From the NCBI RefSeq assembly GCF_019649055.1, contig NW_026570311.1, forward strand, positions 372,001 through 436,000: 64,000 nucleotides of DNA, written 5' to 3'. This stretch comes from Paramacrobiotus metropolitanus. Taxonomy: Eukaryota > Tardigrada > Eutardigrada > Parachela > Macrobiotidae. The position numbers and the translations under genes are program-made. Shown piece by piece: positions 24,742 through 35,874 of the stretch (position 1 is the first letter of the stretch; every line of letters starts with the position of its first letter). The notes below the pieces were generated by a model that was given only the letters and a program-made list of their open reading frames with translations, was not told the origin of the DNA and did not search any database.

Positions 24742-26350
24742 ATGCCGAAAACCAAGATCAACATGTTCATCAAACCCAGTAAGATCGTAGCTGCTGACAG
24801 CGGAAATGACCAACCCACCGAGTCAGGCATCATATGGAGAGTCATGCAGCTCCTTATCTTCGCCGCCCAGGTTTTTGGCTACTTCTATTACCCCATTAAG
24901 AACCATCCTCGTCTGCAAACACTCCTCCGCGTTGTAATGTTCTTTTACGCTATGAACATGATCACATTTAGCGTCTTCTACGCCCACGATACACTGAGTT
25001 TTGGCCAATCGTCCAGCCGCTTCTCCATCATGATCGTTCAGTGCATCAATATCGTCTTATGCGTTTCGGATCTTCCGTATATCTTTCTGATGTGGGCAGC
25101 CAGCGGTCAGATCATCACGCTAGTAAAAAAACTGAACGCCGATTATGGAAAATGGCTTACGCGGAACGATGTATTCAAAATCGCAACCGTGATGTTGATG
25201 TACTTTTTGGTTACGGTAAGTATCTGCATTTACGCCATCTACAGCATCGATGTAAATCGACTGGACGAAGACATCGAAATTTACCACGAGCATTACGGTG
25301 TCTCTAAATCATTGCTTGAATCTCTGCTGCGTCTTTACAACTTTACGCTGCGTGGACTCGCTATCGGACGACACATCGTTGTAGGAATGGTACTATTTCT
25401 TACGATAGTGACCGGGACGGTTTCGTGCCACATCGTGCAACAAATTCGTGAGCAATTGGTCAAAAATGCTATGGCGGTTGACCTTTGCCGCTATCACGCC
25501 CAACTGGCTGGCATTATTCGAGAGTTGGATACATGTTTTTCGGTAATATGCGGGATACGGTTCTGTGCGGCTCTGGGATCGGCAAGTTTCTTCTCCTTCG
25601 ACATCAGTAACAGGTTTGCTCGTGGGCAAATTACGGACGAAACGAACATCTTCCCGCTGTTGGTGCCGCTGTATGTAATGTCGGTTCTTATTGGCATTAG
25701 TTATTATTCAGCTGAACAGGTACGTTAGAGCCGAACAAGACGATGTTTGCATATTGCACTTATATAATTCGTCTTAAACCCATAGGGACTGAAAACTGTG
25801 GAAGTTGTGGAGAAATATTGGGAAGAGCACGAAAAGGTCCCGAGAGACGATTGGCTAGCGTTCTTCCTGCAACGAATTAAATCCAACCCACCTTGCTTTA
25901 CTTTGGCTGGCGTGAGGATGTCAAGAGAAAATGTCGTTCAGGTAGGCTCACACCATCAGTTATGATTACAAGTGGTCGCGTTTGATTGCGTTCTTTTGGT
26001 GGTATGTTTTCGGTTTGGCTCGTTGGTAAATACTTCTTGGATGATTTCCCGTGCACTTACTTGAAATGTGCAGTGTGCACATGCCTTTAGACTTTATGTA
26101 ATTAATTTACGATACGTAACGACTACCATACTGTAAAAGTGTGCTTTGATTAAGATTTCATAATTTTTGTAACGAATGTGGCAAACATCAAGTCTTTTTG
26201 GTACAGGTTGCTGCAGCTATAATGAGCTGCGTCCTTGTGTTCGCGGAGTTAGCGGATGGTGACTGCAGCCGCGCATGTTGTGAGCTGAATCATTTTAGAC
26301 GATTCTTTGGAAACGTCTCTTTCATCAGTGTGGAGACAGCGGTGGTGTGA
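24742..26350 (+). CDS. Gustatory-receptor-like 7TM protein, subfamily B (B3)
   Basis: Exons 24742-25719, 25786-25941 and 26207-26350, both introns phase 0, 425 aa. It shares with B2 the blocks GYFYYPI, RFSIMIVQ, SDLPYIFLMW, EHYGVSKS, RYHAQL-x-x-I-x-RELD, CGIRFCAALG and YYSAEQ. Exon 2 reads GLKTVEVVEKYW and NPPCFTLAGVRMSRE. Exon 3 begins VAAAIMSCVLVFAELADG and has a Cys-rich tail. A canonical AATAAA lies at 26508-26513. B2 and B3 are tandem duplicates separated by a retroelement copy. Probable 7TM chemosensory receptor; substrate unknown. Confidence 0.7.
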
Positions 26351-27376
26351 TATAGAGGGTATGCTGCTGTCACATAAAAACACAACTTTTCCGGGAGCAA
26401 AGAGAACAGAAGGGAACCCGACAAAGCGCGTGTATGCCATGCGGGTATTTCAGGCCCGACAACAGGGTTAATCAGACGCTGCTTATGTTCTGTTATGCTT
26501 GACATTAAATAAATATTTTCAGCCGCAAAGCAACATCCGGTTAGAGCGTCAGTTTTAATCTTACCTGACTTAAGATATTATAACGGAAGGCTGATGATAG
26601 GCCTCCGTTTACAGTGGGTTGGCTACACGCCGCGCCACGACGCACAATCACCGAAAGTGGTAGTCAAAGATGCAGACGTTACACAGTTCAGGGAAGTACA
26701 GAAATCAGGAAAACGAAAGGTCATTCCGAACGAACGATCGAACGAACGAAAGAAGGAAAGCTTTCTCATGAAAGTTTATTAGCAGTTCAAGAAGTGCGGG
26801 CGGGTGGCTGCGAAGCAGCACTGTGCCCGGCTGATTTCCGTAAACTCCACAGAAGCTAGAAATTCGGAACACGGACCGCCCACAGGCTAACGATTACATC
26901 ATCGGCTTTATCACCGACCAATCAAATAAAACATAATTATTTGAATCATAACACTATTGCTATAATATATTAGGAACATTTAGCGTGCTCTTTCAAACGG
27001 AAGACCCGGATTCTTTAATAAAATTCTTATAATTATACCGAATCCGGTTCTTTACATACTTCGTAATTTTTCTCTGTTAAACTGGATGGCATATATAACT
27101 AAAGAAAACGAGCAAAAATTAGTCAGAGAACGCCCAATAAGTAATCTTTAGTGGCATAAGGAGTATTTGTATCCGGACGTATCTTCATTACGAATCGAGG
27201 AGAACCTTCTCGTGGCCCGTCTCCAGGTTGTTTTAGCGCAGACCTGTAGAAGAGCCTGAACTTTTTTTTACAAGTTATGCGACTGTTGAACGTTGATCTT
27301 TCTCCGCGCCATATTGATCCAAGCAGGTCAATGATAACTGAAGCGAGAACGCGGGGTATAACCGGAGCTCATGTCT
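26351..27376. other. Intergenic between convergent B3 and A1
   Basis: Contains the B3 polyadenylation signal at 26508-26513. Nothing else was recognised; the frames near 26.6-26.86 kb carry no motif. Confidence 0.45.
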
Positions 27377-28767
27377 CTACACTCGGCAAGTGACATTGAG
27401 GCAGACGTATTCTTCGGAATCTTTCAGTAGCTCTTTGACGACCAACACGTATGTGGCAAAGAAGCCCACCAGCTACACGCAAAAATAACAGTGTTGCAGT
27501 GCCGTGTTACATCAATGTATACACTGCAGTCATAGGTTCCCGACGCTTATTTACCGCAGCTAAGAAATTTCGATCCACCGGGAAGAAGCGGCCGGCGGTG
27601 TAGCGCGGAATCATTGTGCGCATCGTCTGGATAAAATGCTTGGTGTGCTCCAGCTCAGTTGTTCGATGCCAGTCTGACGATAACGTGCGCTTATCAACAG
27701 AGAGCCATAGGTCATCGAGGAAGCCATCCACCTAAAACCGATATCGACCCAAATGTTATGCTCGAACTGGAACTGTACGAGTAGGGTAATGCTACGGTTT
27801 AAAGCTTCAAGCTCTTCTCCAAGCAAACCTGGTCATGAAATTTGACGAAAAATAACGATGGCACGAAGATCGCCCCAGCCAGCCACAGCACAAGGTACAC
27901 TGAAATAAGACTCTGCGCCGGTCCAGTATCCGAGTTTTTCTTGATGCTCTGAATGTGTCCGAGGATGCTCAACGAATTCGCGGCGACGTGCAACAAGAAA
28001 ATGGTCGAAAAGAAGCCATCGCCGGCGTAAACAGAATCACGGATTTTCAGCAGCGTGAATTTGATTACCCTTGCTCCATCTTCTAACTTTGCGGTTGATT
28101 GCTGAAGTAACCGCAGATCCATCGTTGAACGGATAATATGCAGAACGAACCAAATGATAACACAATCGGAAAGAGTTTTCGGGATTTCAGCCAAGAAGAT
28201 CGCCATGCCGTGCCACGCCCACAAAGGAAGAGCCATATCAATACCGACAACGGTCCAAAAATTGAAAGGTGTGTTTATGGTCACAGTGGTGCCGTTGAGG
28301 TATTCCAACGGAATTAGAAAGTGCTCACAAATGCGCGTTACGAGGAAACACAGCAAAACGATAATATCCGTTTTAGGGCCATTCACGCCATGTCGTTGAT
28401 TACCGATCGAAAGCTCGGCTATTTTCTTGTCGCAAATATTATGGAAGCCTTTTTCCTTGCATTGCACCATTGTCAGAATGATTAGCGCTACATTAATCCT
28501 AAAAATATATTTCGAATACTCAATGAAGACGAGAATACCACCCGGATTAGTTAGCGAATTGACGAACAATGTATAGTCACTAAAGGCGACATAGACAACA
28601 ACCGCGATCCAGTAAAGACATTTGACTAATAATATTCCAATGCGGCGCATTCGGGCAGCAAACGATTTGGACTTTTCTTTCGGGTAGGGAATAGTCGGAC
28701 ATTTTGTGTTTAAATCCAGAAACAATTTAAGAATAAGGAAAATCGGTCCGTGAACGTTCTCTGGCAT
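27377..28767 (-). CDS. Gustatory-receptor-like 7TM protein, subfamily A (A1)
   Basis: Exons 28767-27829, 27731-27555 and 27472-27377, phase-0 introns, 403 aa. I start at ATG 28767 (MPENVHG), which aligns with the A2 and A3 starts; the open frame runs further upstream but only from a GTG. Shared blocks are FLDLNTKCPT, CLYWI, LLQQST, LLKIRD, GDGFFS, LHVAANSLSILGHIQS and FVKFHDQ at the end of exon 1. Exon 2 has TMIPRYTAGRFFPVDRNFLAA, similar to the insect Gr segment before TM7. Exon 3 reads GFFATYVLVVKELLKDSEE, where TYVLV corresponds to the Gr TYhhhhh motif. Probable chemosensory receptor. Confidence 0.7.
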
Positions 28768-28954
28768 TTTTATGCCAACAAGCGTAACCGCTTTCTTGTT
28801 ACGGACAACGGAACCGAGAATGTACTTACACATGCGCGTTACAGCAAGTATTGCTGGTTCATAGCAAGGAATAGGTTGCAACAGGATAGTAATTTTCGGG
28901 TGCACAGAACTGGTAATGCAACCGGCATCCAGTTGCGATTTGCGGCTCTCTGGT

Positions 28955-29240
28955 TACGACACCATCAAGTCTAACCTTCTGTTCTCTGGATAAAGAATGT
29001 GCTGCAGTAATATTCTCTCACCGGGCTGAAGCTGGAACGTTAGCTCTGAGCCCATGATTGTGCTGATGCGTATACCCGTGGGAAATGGGTTGTAAAATAT
29101 TTTCATTTCCAAAGGGAAATAAAGGCCCGGCCAGGAGATAAGCATGTCCGGAGAAATTACCAGGGAACGAAACGCTAGAAACTTTGTTATCGGTATGTAC
29201 GTATCCGGAGCCGGAAAACAGACGACCATACCTTGTTATG
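28955..29240 (-). repeat. Duplicated 5' flank of Gr-like A genes (copy at A1)
   Basis: This upstream DNA of A1 aligns by eye with the upstream DNA of A2 (32058-32330) and, in part, A3 (37426-37600). Shared landmarks are ACCATCAAGTCT, ATATTCTCTCA, GTGGGAAATGGGTTGTA, AAAGGCCC and GCCGGAAAAC. It shows that the tandem duplication included upstream DNA, possibly promoters. Confidence 0.65.
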
Positions 29241-29645
29241 GCTTTGTTATAGCACATTATGGATATGGACGTTATCTTATAGACGTTATGAACATTATGT
29301 TTACTTTCCTTGTGTTTCCTCGCCGTTAAATCGGACGGAATAAACTAATCAAAGAAAACGTAAAGAAATCAGTCAATAAGAAAGTATAAGGAACCTTTAG
29401 GGTTGCATGGCTCTTCCTTTCATCCGGCAACGGGGCGAAACCGCCTTTTATGCCACGTTTACAATTATTTTAGTGCCAACCAGGAGACCATGCACAGCAC
29501 TAGTAAAGCTTTATAATGTATGCAAACTGCTAAGCAATGATCTTTCTCGTACTGAAGATTTCAAGCATTTCATCAATAAGTGAAATAAAAAACGGGGTGT
29601 ACCAGTCACCGCACAACAGAAGCGAAATGTATGTGCTCGGAACGT

Positions 29646-31905
29646 TTAACAAGTGTGGGTAGCGTTTCGGCAGACGCATTCCTCGGAATCTTTCAGTAGC
29701 TCTTTGACGACCAGTACGTATGTAGCAAAGAAGCCTATCATCTGGAAACAGAAGGGAAAGATAGAATTTAATTATTTCGATTTCGTTCACAAACCGATCA
29801 CTTTCGTATGCTGTACTAGTAAACCACAAATGCCACAAACCCGTGGATGGCTATGGGCACCACGGACTGTCTTGCGCCTTTTCCGCCGGAAGGCATCCGC
29901 GACATGGAGGGCTGAACAGTATCATATGTAGGAGTCTGGTGTCCGCGGGTGTACCGGCGAAACTGGAACCGCGCGGTACTTCACATACTACTGAACGTCG
30001 CCCGGACGGCTGCACGACCTTTGCTTGGAAACGCGGACTGTGTCTCGCGTGGGACGTAACTTGTGTAGATACGGTTGCACCGTCGCATGTTAAAGCCTCT
30101 TCCGCTACCGCGGGAGCGGCCGCTGTGCAAGCAGAGGAAAAGAAATCCAGATTGTACTCCTATTTGGTCGGCCGCTACCTTTTCATTGCGATCGCTTTCG
30201 AAACGATGGGCACGTGGGGTCCGTCAGCGATCGCATTCGTTAAAGAACTGGGCAGAAGACTGCAACAACACACCGGAGAACTACGTTCGCATGAATTTCT
30301 ACGACAGCGCTTGTCTATAGAAATTCAACGGGGAAATGCGGCGTCAGTGCTAGGCTCGATGGAAGGGCTGGACAAACTAAACGAAATTTTTATGTTGTAG
30401 TTTGGGTGTCTTTTCTAATAATTTGTGTATTGCATTTTGATTTGACCAATAAAATTATTATTACTAGTAAACTATCATAATTACATATACATTATATATA
30501 CATATACATATACATATATACATATATACATATATACATATATACATATATACATATACATATATACATATACATATACATTATATATGTATTATTATAT
30601 TTATATTATATATTATAATTATATGATCGGTATGATAAACCCTTCCAGAAAACTGACCGGTGTGCAACGGAAAAACACTCATAACACGAGTACGTACGTC
30701 GCCATAAGCAAACCCATATTTACCGCAGCTAAAAAATTCCTATCGACTGGGAAAAATCGACCGGCGGTGTAGCGCGGAATCATGGTGCGCATCGTCTGGA
30801 TCGACTGTTTGGTGTACTCCAGCTCGGCCCTTTGGGCCGGGTTTGTCGACAACGTACGTTTTTCGAAAGTCAACCACAGGGTATCGAGGAGTTGGTCTAC
30901 CTAAGACATATACATATACTCGTTTAACAAAGCGCGGTTCAAATTGGTCTTGAACGTTCAAACCTGGTCATGGAAACGAACGAAATATGCCGAAGGCACA
31001 AATATCCCTACGGCCAGACACAGCATCAAGTATAGGGAGGTTAGCGTGTGCACTGGCCCAATATCAGAATTTTTCTTGATGCTCTGAATGTGTCCGAGAA
31101 TACTTAACGAATTAGCGGCCACATGCAGCAAGAAAACAGTCGAAAAATAGCCATCGCCGGCGCATACAGCATCGCGGATTTTCAGCAGCCTGATTCTGAT
31201 TACACTTTCGGAACTGTCTTCACCCTTGGAGGCGAGTTGCTGAATCAACCGCAGATCCGTCGTTGAGCGGAGAACATGGAGAACGAACATAATGACAACA
31301 CAATCCGAAAGCGTTTTCGGGATTTCGTTCAAGAAAAGTGTTATACCGTGCCACACCGACAGAGGAAAAGCCACGTCAATTCCGGCACCGGACAAATAAT
31401 TAAAAGGAGTGTTTATAGTGACAATAATGCCGTCGACGTATTCCAACGGGACAAGAATTTGTTCCACGATGCGTGTTATTAGGAAGCAAAACAAAACGAT
31501 GAATTCTATTTTGACTCCGTTCCTGCGATGCTCGTGATTGTCGTTCATGAAGCCGATCGTTTTCCTGCCACAAATGTCATGGAAGGCATTTTGCTTGCAT
31601 TGAAACAGGGTCAGAATGATTAGCGATACGTTATTCCTGATGACATATTTCGAAAACTCGATGAAAACGAGAATGCTACCCGGAGTGGTTAGCATACTGG
31701 CGATCAGTATGTAGTCGTTGATGACGGTGTAGACAAGTACCGTGATCCAGTAAAGACATTTGGCTAGCAGGACTCCAATACGGCGGATTCGGGATGCCGG
31801 CGATTTGAGCTTCTCCTTCGGATAGGAACTAGTCGGGCATTTCGCGCTGAGATCCAGAAAAAGGCCGAGAATAAAGTAAATCAGCCCGTGATTGCTCTCT
31901 GACAT
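29646..31905 (-). CDS. Gustatory-receptor-like 7TM protein, subfamily A (A2)
   Basis: Exons 31905-30964, 30900-30724 and 29741-29646, phase-0 introns, 404 aa. The start ATG gives MSESNHGLIYFILG. It matches A1 and A3 across its length (CLYWITVLVYT, LLKIRDAVCAGDGYF, LHVAANSLSILGHIQS, FHDQ). Exon 2 ends TMIPRYTAGRFFPVDRNFLAA. Exon 3 reads MIGFFATYVLVVKELLKDSE and ends in NATHTC. The last intron is 982 bases, against 82-84 in A1 and A3, because it contains an antisense retroelement copy and a TA-rich microsatellite. Splice sites are intact, so the gene is probably still functional. Without exon 3 the frame would read past exon 2 into the intron and stop after about 14 codons. Confidence 0.7.
29812..30453 (+). 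mobile_element. Most intact copy of the non-LTR retroelement C-terminus (copy 4)
   Basis: Inside the last intron of Gr-like gene A2, antisense to it. An uninterrupted frame to 30400 starts with a zinc-knuckle-like block (YGHHGLSC and RHGGLN), then ERRPDGCTTFAWKRG, LAWDVTCVDT, AFETMGTWG, FLRQRLSIEIQRGNA and NEIFML. AATAAA is at 30448-30453. The RPD-then-D-V-T pattern resembles a PD-(D/E)XK restriction-like endonuclease, as found C-terminal to the reverse transcriptase in R2/CRE-type elements; this is inference. No reverse transcriptase remains. The frame is intact, so the insertion is the youngest of the set. Confidence 0.78.
30483..30622. repeat. TA/CATA-rich microsatellite
   Basis: About 140 bases of ATATAC/ATACAT-type repeat directly downstream of retroelement copy 4, inside the Gr A2 intron. 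Confidence 0.9.
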
Positions 31906-32057
31906 GTTTTCGCCAAGAAATTCGACCGTTTGTCTTACGCTCGATTGCAGCTTCCTTGCGGTTTATTGGAGGAAAACGCTGCAACAGTATGAAACGTAGG
32001 AGTGTACAGAACTCTTAATGCGACAGGCGTTAAGTGCCGATTAGTTCTCTAATTATT

Positions 32058-32330
32058 ACACCATCAAGTCTGATCTTCTGATCTCCTGTTCAGTGGGTCG
32101 TTAATGTGTGGCTGTAGTATTCTCTCATCGAAGCTGAAACGTTAGTGCTAAACTCTGTGCTGAAGTGTACTCCAGTGGGAAATGGGTTGTACGAGTACAT
32201 ATTCCCAAAGAGAGATGTAAAGGCCCAGTCAGGTGATAAGCTTGTCTAGAGAAGTGACCATGGAGCAAAACGCGGGAAAAATTTGTCATGTGCCCGGACC
32301 CGGAAAACTGCGACCCCACCTTCCGTCGGG
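32058..32330 (-). repeat. Duplicated 5' flank of Gr-like A genes (copy at A2)
   Basis: Aligns with the A1 flank at 28955-29240 through ACCATCAAGTCTGATCTTCT, ATTCTCTCATCG, GTGGGAAATGGGTTGTA, AAAGGCCCAGTCAGG and ACCCGGAAAACTG. It lies about 150 bases upstream of the A2 start codon. Confidence 0.65.
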
Positions 32331-32744
32331 GCGGTGGGCGTGGTTTTTTTGTGGCACGTGGACGGTATCTCTGTTTTTCCAACGCCAGACTTTGGGTTGA
32401 TTCGTTTTGGGTTGATTGACTCAAGAGTAGTAATTCAAACAGCACCGGTAAGCTAGCACCGGTATGTGAGTACAGATAGTTGAACTGACCTGTAGTCGAG
32501 CACTTTTAATAATTACTGTTAGGTTAATTATTTAGTCGCTTTAGTCGCAGTTGTTGACAATCTTGTTTTGGCGGGTGTTTTGCTTAAAGGTTGCTTACAT
32601 TCTGAATGCGATTCCTACAACATGCTGCATCCGATTTGAGTCGGCAGCAGCAGAGCAATTCCGTTTAAGCAGCAGAACTAATTGATAATGCATGAATTTG
32701 TAGATACATGTATATGTATCTACATATACAACAGGAAACAGGAA

Positions 32745-32997
32745 ACGGGAAGATGATACAACAGGAAACAGGCGAGGTACGGGCGACGGAGTATCTGCGC
32801 CAACGCATCAGCATAGAAATCCAACGCGGGAACGCGGCCTCCGTCATGGGAACAGCACCAGTATCGGCTAACTTAGACGAAATGTTCAGTGTGATTAGGC
32901 CGGCTATTTCCGTAGTCGGCTGAGGCTGTGCATTCAGTACAAATCTTTCGCTTTTATAGGAAACTTGTGACTGTATCGTTTCGCCAATCTGAATAAA
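32745..32997 (+). mobile_element. Truncated non-LTR retroelement C-terminus (copy 5)
   Basis: The frame reads EVRATEYLRQRISIEIQRGN, then AASVMGT and NLDEMF, followed by extra codons before TGA. AATAAA lies at 32992-32997. A 12-base match, TGTAGATACATG, occurs at 32699-32710 and 33010-33021, a possible target-site duplication. The upstream copy sits in a palindrome, which weakens that reading. Confidence 0.65.
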
Positions 32998-33090
32998 TAA
33001 CATTGTATATGTAGATACATGGATCATTGAGGTACGAGATACATTGTAACTGTCAATACTGATCACGGCTGGGTCAAGACAAATCCCTAC

Positions 33091-33226
33091 GGTACACCAG
33101 TGTTTACAAATTATTCCTGGTGAGACCGATGTTAGCGATTGCGCACACGCTGCATGCGACAAGTCTGTTCAACGTGTACACTTGTTAGTGCATACAAACT
33201 GAATCCGACGTCCGGAGACACACAGT
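33091..33226. repeat. Dispersed repeat upstream of Gr A2, paired with 38288-38435
   Basis: Aligns with 38288-38435 through GTGTTTACAAATTA, then AGACCGATGTT, GCGATTGCGCACACGCTGCA, ACAAGT and GAATCCGAC near the end. The two copies sit about 1.2 and 1.0 kb upstream of the A2 and A3 starts, so they are probably part of the same duplicated block. Confidence 0.65.
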
Positions 33227-34066
33227 AAAATATTGATTACTGTGAACAAATGGTTCTAAATTGCTATGCACTAGTATGCGGTGTTGTATCAGTACATCAA
33301 TAATTCACTGCCTTTCCGATTAAACACCGATTCAGTATTCTGGATACCTTTAGCTACGATTATTAGCATGAAACTATAAATTTTTCACGGGTTAGAAATT
33401 TTTATTGGTAGTGCTCTGAGAAAAAACCGGTCCGCTGTACACATGTTTCGCATTACGGCTGATGACTGTTTATTAGAAAATCACACTAACAAGGGTACCG
33501 TGCAGCTGCAGCATCGATACTGTGGACTGTGTTTACAGCATCATTACAGTAATTCAATCAGTCGATTTCCGCGGGTGCTTTTATTTAAAGACATGACAAC
33601 CGGCTAAAACGCTATGATCACGCAATGTTCACGGCAAATCTGCTGTGATCGCTATGTTCATCGGGTGAACAACAATTTAGGCAATAACAACGGCAGCAGC
33701 AGAATCGGAACTGTGCTTAACGCAACTGGAGTTGCTGTCCAGTCATCGCGAAAACTGTTGCCTGTTTCAGTGGAATATGATTACTATTGTTTGAGTATTT
33801 GTGATTCGGAGCGTTTCTGCTGCTTTCTGGAGTTATGTGACTTCTACGGAAATCGGTACACTTCTCACCGTCTTGCAGCTTTTACAGCTATGTAGCCAGA
33901 ATCACTAGTACAAAGTCTGTGAATTCGAATTTCCGGGATGCATGCTGCGCAGCTGCACTTTAACAGTTTAACCATATTTACTGAGAACTATCTGAATAAC
34001 CCTTGATAAAATTTTATTTCTGCAAGAAAATTGCAGCATAGAGATTAACTAGTCTGGCATACTAAA
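33227..34066. other. Intergenic, no gene recognised
   Basis: Upstream flank of the F-box gene. The frame at 33614-33895 has no recognised motif or exon signals. Confidence 0.4.
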
Positions 34067-35384
34067 ATGTCCAAACGAAAGTATGATAAAGTGCTAATAA
34101 AGTTTCATCCCGAGTACGATCAAGCGGACGCCGATGGTTCTGGCGTTATACAACCCGTGCCGGCATGCCCATTCCACATGATGCCCGCTGAAATTTTGGC
34201 TCGGATTTTTTCATATCTAGAGATTAACGACGTTGCCCGATGTTCATGGTGAGAAAATGTCGGCGTTCTGGTAATTACTGCCAAGCTGTAGAATTGCAAA
34301 CGGAGGGCTTCATTCATGTGACGATTTCTCATAAAGTTATTCGTAGTGTCTGCGCCCGATGGCGGTGCGTTGGCCAGTCGGTCTTAATGCAAAGAAGCGT
34401 CATCTTCGATCTTGACAAGTGGGCAAAGTGTGTCTGGCAGCCTGGGCCATCCCGCCAGTTGAAGCGCATGGTAACCGGAGCCACGCGCCGTCTGATCATG
34501 CGAAAGCCTTTGTACTTCCCACCGGAAAATCTCGCAGCAATGCCACTGCAAGCCTTCCGTGACCCTGCCAGCAATCTCTGCTACTGTAACAGTAGCTTAA
34601 AAGACCTTCATCGGATTTTTCTACACTTAAACAACCATTTGTATAAAATATTCAACAACCGAGAAATGACGAATTCGTCCGGAAATGCAATGCATCGAGG
34701 ACCAAGTTTGACGCTTCAAAACTTACGAATTGCTGTATCGTCACTCTTTGCCTACAATCTGAACTCCATACGGGAAGTCCGACTGCAGAATGTACAACTT
34801 GACTTTTTTTTCGGGCTTGACTATGACAAGCAGTATAAAGACTTGGATTTCCCGCTTCGTGTCAGTGTGGTCGAACATGTCATCACACAAGACAACATGT
34901 GGCTTTTCGATACTGATGGAAAGCCTGTGTTGAGGGAACCCGCCTATCTTAAAGAACTACCACACATCGCGGCAATTTTTTACGGCCTAACACATTTCAT
35001 GTTTTTCGATTTGCTAGTGCCAACCGGCTTGTCGCCTCGTGATCTGAGGATCGTGGAAACGAAACTGAGATCGAAGGATACAGTTGGTGACCAGTACATG
35101 GACTATTGGGTTAAGTAAGAGTGAAAATGACTATCGTTTCTGCTGATTTATTGCACTATATCTTTGACATAATAAGAATACTGCCTATTCGAGTATTGGC
35201 CGGCCTCCGCAATTTGCACCCAGCACAGGACTGTAGCCCACTAACACGAGAAGGTAAACACTGAGCATTTTCTTGCAGATATGTGGGATTTCCAGCAAGC
35301 ACGGCTAGCATTTGGAGCGAACAGAGTGTCGATGTGCTGGGATGGACCCTCGAGCGGGTTCTCCGTTTCCCATCCTGGCTTTAG
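34067..35384 (+). CDS. F-box protein with a C-terminal chromo-like motif
   Basis: Exons 34067-34248, 34347-35114 and 35279-35384; phases agree; 351 aa. The F-box is near the N-terminus: FHMMPAEILARIFSYLEIND, then VARCS spliced to VCARWRCVGQSVL. This matches the L-P-x-E-I-L-x-x-I-F-x-Y-L pattern with the trailing C-x-x-W-R. F-box proteins recruit substrates to SCF ubiquitin ligases through Skp1. The middle is unrecognised. The end, RIVETKLRSKD through YMDYWVK, spliced to YVGFPASTASIWSEQ, resembles a chromodomain (V-E-x-I-L, Y-L-V-K-W-x-G-Y/F-P, W-x-P/E-E). If the last intron is retained, the protein stops after YWVK. The frame reopens after the stop and continues to 35624 (from about MCYSNGWNEEVP), so a further exon is possible. 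Confidence 0.68.
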
Positions 35385-35874
35385 TACTTTACTCTGCATT
35401 TGTTGATGTGTTACTCCAATGGGTGGAACGAGGAAGTGCCGGTGCAGGCGAATGATCGCGACTGGATCGTTCAAAGGGTACCGGAACCCCACCAGAAATC
35501 ATACTGTGTTATCCCATATTATCAGTATTACGGTGACCCCTGCAACTTCTATGCCGAACGGTACCATATACGGCACCCCGTCCAAAACTCAGACGACCAA
35601 TCAAAAAGCAAAAAGAGTTTATGATAATACATATTCTATTAGTCATGTGTCAGCTTATTAGATACTTCTGCTGTTGATATGTGATCGTCTTTCGCTGGAT
35701 TGTTATTATTGTGTTACCGCGCCTAAGCCATTTCGCATCAGGTGGCCAGCTTCGTATACGAACTGCGGAATGGGGAAAGAATTTTTCTGTGTCCCGAAAA
35801 TTTTCGAGTACTTTGTTAACTTGCAGACGAGAAACAATAATCAACAACAGAAGCGCTTATCACCATTTGAGACA

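Noticed and set aside
30587-30772. Plus-strand frame starting in the TA microsatellite
   Set aside because: Simple-repeat translation running into antisense of Gr A2 exon 2.
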